64,000 nt of DNA from Candidatus Izimoplasma sp. HR2 (GTDB lineage: Bacteria > Bacillota_I > Bacilli_A > Izemoplasmatales > Izemoplasmataceae): the NCBI GenBank assembly GCA_000753575.1, contig JRFF01000007.1, positions 1-64,000 on the forward strand. The letters are read 5' to 3'. Each line of letters opens with the position of its first letter. The first letter of the stretch is position 1. Positions 44,993 to 53,322 of the stretch are shown here, piece after piece. The notes beneath the pieces were generated by a model. That model was given only the letters and a program-made list of their open reading frames with translations, had not been told where the DNA came from and searched no databases. A program made the translations under genes and the position numbers.

Positions 44993-45021
44993 AAGTGTAG
45001 AAAATTTCTACACTTTTTTTA
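44991..45021. terminator. Bidirectional terminator
   Basis: Stem AAGTGTAGAAA/TTTCTACACTT, A before and T after, between convergent genes. Confidence 0.9.
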
Positions 45022-45024
45022 TTA

Positions 45025-45246
45025 TCATATAAACATCAAAATCAATAATATAATTCCTAAGACAATTAGTTGTCCCCACCAAGGAAGAAAACTAAGTAAA
45101 CTACTTAGACCGTAGCCTCCTCTGCCGCTTCTTGAACTTCTATAAGATGATCCACTAGATCTACTTGAAAAAGATCCTCTTGAACCTCTGAATCCACTAC
45201 TTCTTGAACCTCCGCTTCGACTTCTACCACTTGATACTCTCTTCAT
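45025..45246 (-). CDS. Ser/Arg/Gly-rich small protein with PWWG and C-terminal membrane anchor (copy 1)
   Basis: 73 residues. The first ~45 are low complexity with many Ser, Arg and Gly (RVSSGRSRSGGSRSSGFRG) and a strong positive charge. Then LSFLPWWGQ leads into one membrane helix that ends the protein. This is a tail-anchored layout: the basic part should stay in the cytoplasm, where it could touch nucleic acid, ribosomes or acidic lipids. The neighbour upstream has the same design. GGAGGGATTAAAT precedes the ATG. I do not recognise a family. Confidence 0.7.
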   Translation of the reverse strand: MKRVSSGRSRSGGSRSSGFRGSRGSFSSRSSGSSYRSSRSGRGGYGLSSLLSFLPWWGQLIVLGIILLILMFI

Positions 45247-45258
45247 ATTTAATCCCTC

Positions 45259-45618
45259 CTAAAATCCTACTATCAATATAATTAAAATTACAAAAATAAT
45301 AAATACAAATCTTCCCCACCAAGGAACATCATCAAGAAATCCACTTCCTTCTCTGTAATGTGAACTATGATACCCATAATGTTTCTTCGGGCTATCAGTT
45401 GATTTAGGGGCGCTATCAAAACTATCTTTTGATTTACCAAATATTGATTTACTTAAAGGTGTTCTTTTTAAACCTTTAAACCCACTTGATGATTTTGTAA
45501 AACTTTTAAATCCTCCTGAAGATCTTCCAAATGATGATCTACTTGAGGATGATGACCTTGAACCTTTGAATCCTCCACCTGAGGATCCTCTACTTCTACT
45601 ACTTGATGATTTTTTCAT
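45259..45618 (-). CDS. Ser/Arg/Gly/Lys-rich small protein with PWWG and C-terminal membrane anchor (copy 2)
   Basis: 119 residues. Residues 1-50 are rich in Ser, Arg, Gly, Phe (repeats like GGGFKGSRSSSSS and SSGFKGLKR); a Lys/Ser/Pro linker and a Tyr/His patch (HYGYHSSHY) follow. The end is DDVPWWGR plus one membrane helix of about 20 residues. It shares design and the PWWG mark with the gene 12 bases downstream, so the two are diverged duplicates in one transcript. AGGAGGGGA precedes the ATG. Function unknown. Confidence 0.7.
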   Translation of the reverse strand: MKKSSSSRSRGSSGGGFKGSRSSSSSRSSFGRSSGGFKSFTKSSSGFKGLKRTPLSKSIFGKSKDSFDSAPKSTDSPKKHYGYHSSHYREGSGFLDDVPWWGRFVFIIFVILIILIVGF

Positions 45619-45690
45619 ACTTGTCCCCTCCTATAATTATCCCTATCATTAATAATATCATAATTACATATAAAATTAAATATAAAATCT

Positions 45691-46410
45691 TTATCCCAAG
45701 CTTAAATTAATTTGTGATAAAACTGTATCACCTTTCTTAATTTCAAAGTATAAATTATTCTCAAGATTTCTTCCTTCAATTAATAATTCATCGTTAATTA
45801 CACATTCTTTCTTAAATGTAATTCTTATCTTTTTAATAAAGTTATCATCAAGTAAATTATGAGGAATTGTGTTATAGGCTAGTTTAAGGTAATAAACATT
45901 ATTCATATGTTTATATATATCAATATATGTATTCTTCACTGTATCCGTTGATGTATAAATTACTTCTGATTTTAATGGTTTATTTTTACTAATAGGTAAT
46001 GCAATTTGTTCTTTCCAAACATCCTTAAAGATATCAATTAACTCTTGATCAGGTGTTACTATCTCTTTAGTATTTATATCTAAAAGTAAAAACTTAGCTT
46101 TGGCTTCAGCAAGTAGTTTACCGCTTTTATCTCTCATCTCCCAGATTCTATATCCATAAAATCTTTTAAATGAATATGGTGATGTTCCACATGAAACATA
46201 GGTTTTGCCTTTTGGTAATTCATAGATGTCTATTTCATAATCTATTAATACCCAAAATAATTCTTTTTCTAAATGATAATCACTACTAGCTCCAAATGAA
46301 TCAACATTATGAACCATTACATCTTGAAAGAAATTAAGTAAAGATGTAACTAATAATCTCCCATTTTTATCTACTTCATATGTGTGAATATAAAAATCTT
46401 TTACGTACAT
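45691..46410 (-). CDS. Acyl-ACP thioesterase (FatA-like)
   Basis: 239 residues, two hot-dog domains in tandem as in the acyl-ACP thioesterase family. Marks: SLLNFFQDVMVHN, WVLIDYEIDIYE and, in the second half, NTYIDIYKHMNNVYYLKLA. It releases fatty acids from acyl carrier protein. ATG 46410 follows GAGGTGAT by 5 bases; the GTG three codons before lies in the site. Free fatty acids could feed the DegV proteins found elsewhere in the window. Confidence 0.88.
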   Translation of the reverse strand: MYVKDFYIHTYEVDKNGRLLVTSLLNFFQDVMVHNVDSFGASSDYHLEKELFWVLIDYEIDIYELPKGKTYVSCGTSPYSFKRFYGYRIWEMRDKSGKLLAEAKAKFLLLDINTKEIVTPDQELIDIFKDVWKEQIALPISKNKPLKSEVIYTSTDTVKNTYIDIYKHMNNVYYLKLAYNTIPHNLLDDNFIKKIRITFKKECVINDELLIEGRNLENNLYFEIKKGDTVLSQINLSLG

Positions 46411-46504
46411 AAAAATCACCTCATTATCAAAATTATACCATATCTTATCAAAAACAATATTAAAGATATTAAAGTTATAGTATAATCATATTTGAGGTGA
46501 TGAA

Positions 46505-46867
46505 ATGAATATTGCATTAATAGCACATAACAAAATGAAACCAGAATTAATTGCATTCTGCGTGAGACATGAGAATACTCTAAGTAAACATAATCTTTTC
46601 GCAACCGGAACTTCTGGTGAAGTTGTAATGGCTGCTACAAAATTAGATATACATTGTTTTAAATCCGGTCCACTTGGTGGAGACCAAATGATTGGAGCAA
46701 AAGTTGCTAATGGAGAAATAGATTTAATTATTTTCTTTAGAGATCCTTTAACTGCTCAACCACATGAACCTGATATTTCAGCATTGTTTAGATTGAGTGA
46801 TGTTTATAAAATACCACTTGCATCTAATGTAAATACTGCAGAATTATTCTTTAAAACTTTAATATAA
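46505..46867 (+). CDS. mgsA: Methylglyoxal synthase
   Basis: 120 residues, the normal bacterial core length. It converts dihydroxyacetone phosphate to methylglyoxal and phosphate, a phosphate-starvation bypass of lower glycolysis. Marks: [10 protein letters not shown] at the start, ATGTSGEVV, the phosphate site [11 protein letters not shown], and [16 protein letters not shown] with the catalytic Asp. GAGGTGATGAA precedes the ATG; TATAAT near 46480 is a likely -10. Confidence 0.96.
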   Translation: MNIALIAHNKMKPELIAFCVRHENTLSKHNLFATGTSGEVVMAATKLDIHCFKSGPLGGDQMIGAKVANGEIDLIIFFRDPLTAQPHEPDISALFRLSDVYKIPLASNVNTAELFFKTLI

Positions 46868-46894
46868 AAGAAGATGAAAATTCATCTTCTTTTT
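46863..46894. terminator. Bidirectional terminator after mgsA
   Basis: Stem AAGAAGATGAA/TTCATCTTCTT with T after and A before, between convergent genes. Confidence 0.88.
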
Positions 46895-47663
46895 ATATGT
46901 TTTGTTTATTAAATTTTATTAATGATAAGTAAATAAATCCTATTGATATAATTAATGTTACTCCAACATTAATTAACACATCACTCACTACTTCATTACC
47001 TAATAAGATATCAACTGAACTATTTCCAATAACGCCTGGTAAGTACTTGAATATTGAGACTTCTATAATAGTTAACATAGATGTAAATATATAAATTCCA
47101 AATGTAACTGATACCGCAGCTAAATATGATTTAAAGTGTGTCGCAGTAAATAGTGATATTGATAATATATATAATACATACACAAAGAATAATAATGACA
47201 TTATTAATACACCAAGCATATCTACTTCTTCAAATATGAAGTAAGTATAATAACTAAATACTAAGTATCCTATTAATAAAGATACAAGTATTAAAATACT
47301 GAGTGATATATATTTAGACAATAAGTATTTAACTCTATTAATTGGTTTACTAAGTATTAATGGAAGTAATCCTTTTGTTTTATCTTTAATAAAGAATCCA
47401 ACTCCAACGAATAATACAACAAACATTACTGTTTCATATAGATTTCCAAGATATTGATAATAACTATCATATACAGATACTCTAGGAAAAGACAAACCTA
47501 TTCCTTCAGCCATATCTATTCCAAGAGCCATCTCAAGTATCTCATTCATGTATCTGGCTGTGAGTGGACTTAGAATTGCAAATATTACTATTACTACTGG
47601 GAATATAATGAATTTAGATGTTTTACGTAAATGATAAAAATCGTATTTAAGTAACTTTACCAT
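46893..47663 (-). CDS. ABC-2-type transporter permease
   Basis: 256 residues with six membrane helices and the usual layout of ABC-2 exporter permeases: a large extracytoplasmic loop after TM1, then IKDKTKGLLPLILSKPINR, the coupling-helix region. It overlaps the ATPase gene by 17 bases. With the ATPase and the small PLDc_N protein it matches the YxlE-YxlF-YxlG layout of Bacillus. The substrate is unknown. Confidence 0.88.
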   Translation of the reverse strand: MVKLLKYDFYHLRKTSKFIIFPVVIVIFAILSPLTARYMNEILEMALGIDMAEGIGLSFPRVSVYDSYYQYLGNLYETVMFVVLFVGVGFFIKDKTKGLLPLILSKPINRVKYLLSKYISLSILILVSLLIGYLVFSYYTYFIFEEVDMLGVLIMSLLFFVYVLYILSISLFTATHFKSYLAAVSVTFGIYIFTSMLTIIEVSIFKYLPGVIGNSSVDILLGNEVVSDVLINVGVTLIISIGFIYLSLIKFNKQNI

Positions 47664-48567
47664 TAGTTAACCTTATAAAGACGTCTTCTAAGCTAGTTTT
47701 GACTTTACTAAATTCTACAATAGTTTCATCTAATTCCATTAATTTCTTAAGTAATGTATTCTCATCTATTTTCCCATTTAAATTGCATATTACTCCATTT
47801 TGTTCTATTCTTGCATTTTCAACTAATTTACTACTTATTATTTTTTCTAGTAAATATTTTGATTCATTTTTAGTTTCTATATATATCTTATTGTTATAAT
47901 AAGCTTTTTTTATATTTTCTAAAGTATCTTCAACTAAGAGAACTCCATTATCTAATATTCCAATCTTATCACATACTCTTTCCACATCTTCTAAGATATG
48001 AGTTGAATAAAATATTGTTTTACTTCCTCTTAGTTTATAGATTATGTTCATGACATCATTTCTCCCAATAGGATCAAGTGCTGAGGTTGGTTCATCCATA
48101 ATTAAAATCTCAGGATTATGAATTAATGCTTGCGCAATCGCAAGACGCTGTTTCATACCTCTAGAAAATGAACTTATCTTCTTTTTATTATTAGGAAGAT
48201 CAACAAAGTCTAAAATATCTTGTATCTTAATATTGTAATCCCCTATCTTCATATTAAAGATATCTAAAGTATAAGCTAGATACTCTTTAGATGTCATATA
48301 ACCAGGAAAAGTAGGTACGTCAGGAACATACCCTATTTTTCTTTTATATAATTGATCTTGAAACTTTATTTCTTTTTCGTTAATGAATATAGTTCCTTGA
48401 TCTGAGTTTAACAAAGATAGTATTAAGTTAATAGTAGTAGTTTTCCCTGCCCCATTTTTACCAATGAAGCCATAAACCTCACCCTTTTTAACAGTAAGAT
48501 TTAGACTATGTAGGACAGTTACTTGATTATAAGATTTGGATAAATCAACAGTTTTAATTACTTCCAT
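47647..48567 (-). CDS. ABC transporter ATP-binding protein
   Basis: 306 residues. Walker A GFIGKNGAGKTTTIN, signature FSRGMKQRLAIAQAL (a variant of LSGGQ), Walker B ILIMDEPTSALDP, and the His switch in IFYSTHILEDV. The last ~80 residues are an extra domain common in this subfamily of drug and antibiotic exporters. The start overlaps the stop of the PLDc_N gene (TAATG). Confidence 0.95.
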   Translation of the reverse strand: MEVIKTVDLSKSYNQVTVLHSLNLTVKKGEVYGFIGKNGAGKTTTINLILSLLNSDQGTIFINEKEIKFQDQLYKRKIGYVPDVPTFPGYMTSKEYLAYTLDIFNMKIGDYNIKIQDILDFVDLPNNKKKISSFSRGMKQRLAIAQALIHNPEILIMDEPTSALDPIGRNDVMNIIYKLRGSKTIFYSTHILEDVERVCDKIGILDNGVLLVEDTLENIKKAYYNNKIYIETKNESKYLLEKIISSKLVENARIEQNGVICNLNGKIDENTLLKKLMELDETIVEFSKVKTSLEDVFIRLTNGKVT

Positions 48568-48773
48568 TATTCATCTTTCCCAAAGATTAAATAAATAACC
48601 CATCCAAAATTAATAACCATACTTACTACTATCCAAACAATCTTATTTCCACCCTTAACTTTTCTATCTTCTTTTAATATATCAACAATTACATAAATCT
48701 TAAATATCCAATCAATTAATATAATTGGAATTAATAGCGGTAACATATCAAAAAATATTGTAAATGTATCCAT
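48567..48773 (-). CDS. PLDc_N-domain small membrane protein (YxlE-like)
   Basis: 68 residues, two membrane helices, with the pattern IDWIFKIYVIVDILKEDRKV and a second helix ending in IYLIFGKDE typical of the phospholipase-D N-terminal-like family. In Bacillus YxlE sits in front of an ABC exporter in the sigY operon; the same order here suggests an accessory role. AGGAGGTAACAA precedes the ATG. Its position 10 bases after the next upstream gene suggests a longer unit. Confidence 0.8.
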   Translation of the reverse strand: MDTFTIFFDMLPLLIPIILIDWIFKIYVIVDILKEDRKVKGGNKIVWIVVSMVINFGWVIYLIFGKDE

Positions 48774-48783
48774 TTGTTACCTC

Positions 48784-49224
48784 CTATATACCATCTCTCA
48801 CTTCAATAATGTCTTTTCTTCCGTTATATCCTTGTACACCTGAAATTAAATATAAAATACCAGTGATTTGGTTCATTACTAAATTAATACCGCCCCAAAT
48901 AGCTTGGTATAAATATATTTTCTTAGCTTGTTCTTCTGTGTATTTCCCCTTCATAAGCCTTGGGAAAAGATATAAATTCAGAATAAGGAACACTCCAAGT
49001 ACAATTGTCACGACTAAAATAAAGTATCCTATCCAGTCCATCCACTTTATCATTTCAAGATATTCTTCTTGCGATAAATCAGCTTCAATCGCATTTCTAA
49101 ACCCAACCATGTTCTTAATACTTAACATAAATATTGATGTTCCAGCAAGTACAACAACAGCTATACCTTCCATTACTAATCCTATAATAGTAATTATCAT
49201 AGGTGTATTCTCCATTTTATGCAT
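48784..49224 (-). CDS. Four-helix membrane protein (DUF4064-like), unknown function
   Basis: 146 residues, four membrane helices (about 9-32, 62-84, 103-118, 118-135 by eye) with an acidic loop after the first (AIEADLSQEEYLEMI). The shape resembles DUF4064 proteins. AAGGAGG lies 7 bases before the ATG at 49224. It is probably in the same transcript as the ABC genes that follow and the YbjQ gene before it. Confidence 0.65.
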   Translation of the reverse strand: MHKMENTPMIITIIGLVMEGIAVVVLAGTSIFMLSIKNMVGFRNAIEADLSQEEYLEMIKWMDWIGYFILVVTIVLGVFLILNLYLFPRLMKGKYTEEQAKKIYLYQAIWGGINLVMNQITGILYLISGVQGYNGRKDIIEVRDGI

Positions 49225-49249
49225 AAGTAAACCTCCTTATGAATAATTT

Positions 49250-49576
49250 TTATTCAAATTTAACAGCAGTACCATAAGCAATAATTTCAGCAGCTCCACC
49301 CATTACTCCCGATGTTTGAAGTCTTAAACCAACAACTCCGTTAGCTCCCATTGCTTCAGCATCTTTTAATAATCTTTCAGTAGCAACTTTTCTAGCTTCA
49401 TTCATCATGTCAGTATATCCTACTATTTCTCCACCAACTATGCTTTTTAATCCAGCCATAAAATCTCTACCAATATTCTTAGTTTGAACAGTAGAACCTT
49501 TAACATAACCTAATACTTCAATTACTTTTCTTCCTGGTACTTCATTTATTGTATATAAATCTTTTCTAGTAATCAT
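49250..49576 (-). CDS. YbjQ/UPF0145 family protein
   Basis: 108 residues, close to the family length, with GYVKGSTVQTKNIGRDF, NEARKVATERLLKDAEAMGANGVVGLR and the C-terminal AEIIAYGTAV. The family forms pentamers and is often called heavy-metal-binding, though the function is unproven. AAGGGGAAC precedes the ATG. A small palindrome GACACAGTGTC (49616-49626) lies upstream. Confidence 0.92.
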   Translation of the reverse strand: MITRKDLYTINEVPGRKVIEVLGYVKGSTVQTKNIGRDFMAGLKSIVGGEIVGYTDMMNEARKVATERLLKDAEAMGANGVVGLRLQTSGVMGGAAEIIAYGTAVKFE

Positions 49577-49727
49577 AATTGTTCCCCTTTCAAAATACTT
49601 ATAGTATATGAAATAGACACAGTGTCATTCATATCCAACTTAATTATATAGCTGATTACAAATTAATTCAAGTAAATTATTTTTAATTATTTTTTATAAC
49701 CGAAAAACGTTTTTTGTACATAATCCC

Positions 49728-49762
49728 ATAAAAAAGGAATATCAAATTGATATTCCTTTTAC
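49728..49762 (-). terminator. Terminator of the GNAT gene unit
   Basis: Stem AAGGAATATCA/TGATATTCCTT with a short loop and T run on the minus strand. The stretch 49577-49727 to its left otherwise holds only the upstream region of the YbjQ gene. Confidence 0.85.
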
Positions 49763-49764
49763 AT

Positions 49765-50229
49765 CTATATAACTTCTTTTATTAATATTTGAGCAGGATT
49801 ATGACTATCAAAAATATCATCATTTTGATAGAAATCAACAAATCCCATTTTAAGATAGAATTTCCTTGTTAATGAGTATTCATAGTTATTTGCTTTTTTA
49901 GCCAAAGTTATAACCATCATATATTTATACTTCTTTACCTTAGCGTAATCATTAACATATTCTTGAAGTTTAGTTCCTACACCTTTGTTGTGATATTTCT
50001 TTAATACTCCAAGTACGTACATATCAAGTGTATCTTTATTCTCTTCTCTTAAAGAATAGAACCCAGCTACTTCACCTTTAATGTGAGCTGCGATAAAAGG
50101 ATAGTTAACTACTTTATCTATATATTCTTTTGTAGATTCTTCAATCCCAAACCATTCTGGTAGATCTCTTAATACTTTTCTTGTAATTTCTTGTTTTAAT
50201 GTATTGTCTTTAATTTCTTTAATTTCCAT
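49765..50229 (-). CDS. GNAT-family N-acetyltransferase
   Basis: 154 residues. The acetyl-CoA loop is seen as YHNKGVGTKLQEYVN, after the beta-4 strand LDMYVLGVLKKY. The substrate is unknown. GGAGG is before the ATG. It follows the nucleoside phosphorylase gene by 25 bases and probably shares its transcript. Confidence 0.88.
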   Translation of the reverse strand: MEIKEIKDNTLKQEITRKVLRDLPEWFGIEESTKEYIDKVVNYPFIAAHIKGEVAGFYSLREENKDTLDMYVLGVLKKYHNKGVGTKLQEYVNDYAKVKKYKYMMVITLAKKANNYEYSLTRKFYLKMGFVDFYQNDDIFDSHNPAQILIKEVI

Positions 50230-50254
50230 AAGCTACCTCCAAGATGCAACACCA

Positions 50255-51013
50255 TTAAATCTTTTGTGCAATACTTATTACTACTTCATTGATTTTTTGT
50301 TTTATGTTTGGTCTTTCTTCTAAAAAACCACTCCAAGCATCTTGTTTAACAATATCAGAAAAATATAATAATTGTGAAAATTGGATATTGCGATACTTAG
50401 CTACAGCAGCAAGTCCAGCACATTCCATCTCAACAGCTATTGCTCCTTCTTTCTTTCTAATTTCTACTCTTGTTTTTGTTTCTCTGTAAAATGCATCAGT
50501 AGTCCAGGTTATTCCTTCTTGATACTTGAGATTCATTTTATCTAGTTCAATACTTATTAAATTATTTAACTCTTCACTTGTTTCAACATAAGTTGATGGC
50601 TCTAAATAATGATAAGATAACCCTTCGTCTCTAATAGCCTTGTTTACAAGTAAGAAATTACTAGGATCAAAATCACCTACTAATCCACTACTACCACAAG
50701 CAATAACTTTTTTAATTCCAAAAGTTAATAACTCTTCAAGTAATCCAGCAGCTGCCGCACTTCCTAAAGGTGCATAAGATACTACAATACTATCTTTATA
50801 AATATACTGAGGGATAATAAACGAAGCTCCTACAAAATTAAAAAGTAATTTACAGTGCTTAAGTATCTTCTCACTTGGACTTTTATCAAATAACATTACT
50901 GCTACAGTAATATGTTTTGGTAATTTCTCGTATTCACTTAATAGCATTTCTGCAGTGATTATTCCTTTTTCATCTAATCCTCTTGTTTCTATAATTGGTA
51001 TATTATTTTCCAT
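50255..51013 (-). CDS. Nucleoside phosphorylase (PNP/uridine phosphorylase family)
   Basis: 252 residues. Marks: IVVSYAPLGSAAAAGLLEEL (phosphate-binding region), KVIACGSSGLVG, TDAFYRET and AVEMECAGLAAVAKYRN (ribose-binding Glu-Met-Glu block). It splits a nucleoside with phosphate; base preference cannot be read by eye. ATG 51013 follows GGGGTGAT by 5 bases; the GTG three codons earlier is in the site. The family usually salvages nucleosides, which fits a scavenger of nucleic acids. Confidence 0.88.
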   Translation of the reverse strand: MENNIPIIETRGLDEKGIITAEMLLSEYEKLPKHITVAVMLFDKSPSEKILKHCKLLFNFVGASFIIPQYIYKDSIVVSYAPLGSAAAAGLLEELLTFGIKKVIACGSSGLVGDFDPSNFLLVNKAIRDEGLSYHYLEPSTYVETSEELNNLISIELDKMNLKYQEGITWTTDAFYRETKTRVEIRKKEGAIAVEMECAGLAAVAKYRNIQFSQLLYFSDIVKQDAWSGFLEERPNIKQKINEVVISIAQKI

Positions 51014-51037
51014 AATTATCACCCCTTTTATTCACTT

Positions 51038-51646
51038 TTATATATAAGACATATCACTAATACCTTTAACAAAGTGAATTCCTTCATTGTTTTCTACAAA
51101 CTTAGAAACTCCACCTGCTTTACCATGAATATTAATACTATTTAAATCTTCTACTTTCATTTTTAACCACATTGCATTAAATAAACTTAATGTCCCTCCA
51201 TGTGAAAATATAATTATATTTTCATCTTTAGAGTTGATAATTTCATTATAAACAATTAATAACCTTCCCCAATGTTCTCTAACTGATTCAGCGTCTACTA
51301 AACATTTATGATCAATATCAAACTTAAATGGAAGTGCATTATCCTTCATCCAAGTAACTGGTTTACCTACTGCGGTGCTCCCTAAGTTTCTTTCCCTAAG
51401 TTCAGGTCTAACAATAGGTTTTATATCTAAATAAGAAGATACAATTTCCGCAGTTTGTGATGCTCTCTTTAAATCAGATGTATAAATGATATAATCTTTA
51501 TCTTTTATTTCTTTAGATAATCTCTTCCCAATATTATGCGCTTGTTTTACACCAAGTTCACTTAAGTCCCAATCAGTCCATGATCCAACCATTCCATTAG
51601 TATGATGAATAGATTCAGTATGTTGAATCGTTATTATATTTTTCAT
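51038..51646 (-). CDS. Histidine phosphatase family (phosphoglycerate-mutase-like) protein
   Basis: 202 residues. The family's RHGET motif reads QHTES here, keeping the catalytic His but not the Arg before it; the second His is in IIIFSHGGTLSLF. ELRERNLGSTAVGKP matches the acid/base region. The altered first motif may lower or change activity. GAGGAGATGGTAAT precedes the ATG. Probably co-transcribed with the phosphorylase. Confidence 0.82.
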   Translation of the reverse strand: MKNIITIQHTESIHHTNGMVGSWTDWDLSELGVKQAHNIGKRLSKEIKDKDYIIYTSDLKRASQTAEIVSSYLDIKPIVRPELRERNLGSTAVGKPVTWMKDNALPFKFDIDHKCLVDAESVREHWGRLLIVYNEIINSKDENIIIFSHGGTLSLFNAMWLKMKVEDLNSINIHGKAGGVSKFVENNEGIHFVKGISDMSYI

Positions 51647-51675
51647 ATTACCATCTCCTCACCATCATATTTTTA

Positions 51676-52182
51676 TTACACTAGTTTCTTTTCAATAACT
51701 ATTCTAGAAAACTTAATACCCCAAGATTCTACAACATCTTTTAAAGAATCTTTGATATTAGTTTCAATTTCAATTATTTCATTTCCTAAATCTTCATAAT
51801 TTATTTTTAAAATCTCTTTCTTTAGAGAATCTAAAAAGATTTCTGAAATTGCTTTATCAACGTTCTTAACACCATAATGGAATAATTTAATATCAGCAAC
51901 TAAATAATATCCTTTATATTCAAGCTTTAATTCCTTGTCATCCTTAGTAATTAACTTAGTATCTTTTATAGATGTTACTTTTTCAGTATTATCAACCTTG
52001 ACAGCAACTCTCTCAGCAAAAGGCACAATAAAATGTAATCCTACCCCTAGTATTCTATCGTATACACCTAACTTCTCAATAATTGCTTGTTCACCTTCTC
52101 TAATAATTTGTAGTCCCGTACTCATAATAATCATAACTATAACTAATAATCCAAACAATAAGAAACCATTCACTTCTCCCAT
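51676..52182 (-). CDS. Short SPFH/band-7 (stomatin-like) membrane protein
   Basis: 168 residues: one N-terminal membrane helix (about 5-25), then a band-7 domain (LQIIREGEQAIIEKLGVYDRIL, the segment GLHFIVPFAERV, and a C-terminal WGIKFSRIVIEKKLV). It stops where other family members continue into a coiled coil, so it is much shorter than usual. SPFH proteins make membrane scaffolds. ATG 52182 follows AAGGAG; the GTG three codons earlier lies in the site. Confidence 0.82.
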   Translation of the reverse strand: MGEVNGFLLFGLLVIVMIIMSTGLQIIREGEQAIIEKLGVYDRILGVGLHFIVPFAERVAVKVDNTEKVTSIKDTKLITKDDKELKLEYKGYYLVADIKLFHYGVKNVDKAISEIFLDSLKKEILKINYEDLGNEIIEIETNIKDSLKDVVESWGIKFSRIVIEKKLV

Positions 52183-52262
52183 AATATCCACTCCTTCTTT
52201 TTGTATAAATGTAATTATATTATAACATGTAAAATAAGAAAAAAGACACAGTAATGTGTCTT

Positions 52263-53210
52263 TTAGTGTTTATGTTCTAGATAATCCTCAATAGCAATTG
52301 CTGCCATCTTACCTTCACCAATAGCGTATTTAATTAGACTTTGTCCACGTCTTGCATCACCACAAATAAAGATATTTTCTTTATTAGTAGTAAATATTTG
52401 TGTATCTCTATTATGTTTTGATTTATCAATTTCAATATCAAATGCATCTAATCCTTCTTCAATAGGTCCTAAGAAACCTATAGCTACAAAGATTAAATCA
52501 GCTTCAATTTCACCATGTTGATTTTGAAACTCTAATTTAGATCCATTTTCGTCTCTTACAAATTCAACATGATCAGTAACTATTTTTGATACACTACCGT
52601 CTTCATCAATAAACTTAACTGCAGTTGATTCATATAGTTTTATTTCATCTTCGTCAAAATCATATGAATTTTTCTTGCGTTCTTTGTTCTTAGAATGAAT
52701 CTCTAGTTGTTTAACACTTTTAGCTCCTTGGCTAATAGCTGTAGCTACACAGTCATTAGATGTATCTCCACCACCAAGTATTACAACATGTTTACCTTTA
52801 GCGTCTATTTCAAGTGGTGTTCCATCTAGTAAGTGTTTAGTGTTATCTTTCAAATATTCCATTGCGAAGAATATATTGTTTAACTGTCTTCCATCAATAG
52901 ATATATCTCTAGCCTTTTCAGCTCCTGTTGCAATTAGTACTGCGTCAAACTCTTCAGATATTTTTGAAGCAACTTCTTGTTTTTCTACAAGTGTATTTAA
53001 TATAAACTTAACTCCTAAATTTCTTAATACGTCAGCTTTTTTTATTATATTGTTTTTATTTAATTTCATATGTGGTATTCCATACATTAAAATTCCACCA
53101 GGTCTATCAGCTTTATCGTACATTGTAACTGAATATCCATCAATTGCTAAAGCCTGAGCTGCAGCCATTCCTGAGGGACCTGTTCCAATAATTGCTACTT
53201 TTGGATTCAT
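52263..53210 (-). CDS. FAD-dependent oxidoreductase, GltD-like, lacking the N-terminal Fe-S domain
   Basis: 315 residues. FAD-binding GTGPSGMAAAQALA at the N-terminus, RPGGILMYGIPHMKL, a second Rossmann motif VILGGGDTSNDCVATA for NADPH, and a C-terminal FICGDARRGQSLIKYAIGEG. These match the glutamate synthase small subunit, but its usual ~140-residue ferredoxin-like start is absent. No gltB is nearby, so the partner is unknown. AAAGGATGGTACC precedes ATG 53210; a longer start lacks a site. Confidence 0.9.
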   Translation of the reverse strand: MNPKVAIIGTGPSGMAAAQALAIDGYSVTMYDKADRPGGILMYGIPHMKLNKNNIIKKADVLRNLGVKFILNTLVEKQEVASKISEEFDAVLIATGAEKARDISIDGRQLNNIFFAMEYLKDNTKHLLDGTPLEIDAKGKHVVILGGGDTSNDCVATAISQGAKSVKQLEIHSKNKERKKNSYDFDEDEIKLYESTAVKFIDEDGSVSKIVTDHVEFVRDENGSKLEFQNQHGEIEADLIFVAIGFLGPIEEGLDAFDIEIDKSKHNRDTQIFTTNKENIFICGDARRGQSLIKYAIGEGKMAAIAIEDYLEHKH

Positions 53211-53322
53211 GGTACCATCCTTTCTATTTATAAAATTATTAAATAACAAGATTATTATATCATATAAAATTCAACATATAAAACGACATAATAATTTATT
53301 TTTTAAAACTATTTAAATAGAA

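Noticed and set aside
45025-45618. SR-rich genes considered as simple-sequence noise
   Set aside because: Both have strong ribosome binding sites, a conserved PWWG-helix end and intact frames.
46416-46604. Minus-strand ORF of 62 codons opposite mgsA
   Set aside because: It overlaps the mgsA promoter, Shine-Dalgarno and first codons, has no good ribosome binding site and no family match; a shadow of mgsA.
49577-49727. Palindromes GACACAGTGTC and AAAAACGTTTTT near the YbjQ gene
   Set aside because: Short, and not placed against a convincing promoter; could be chance in AT-rich DNA.
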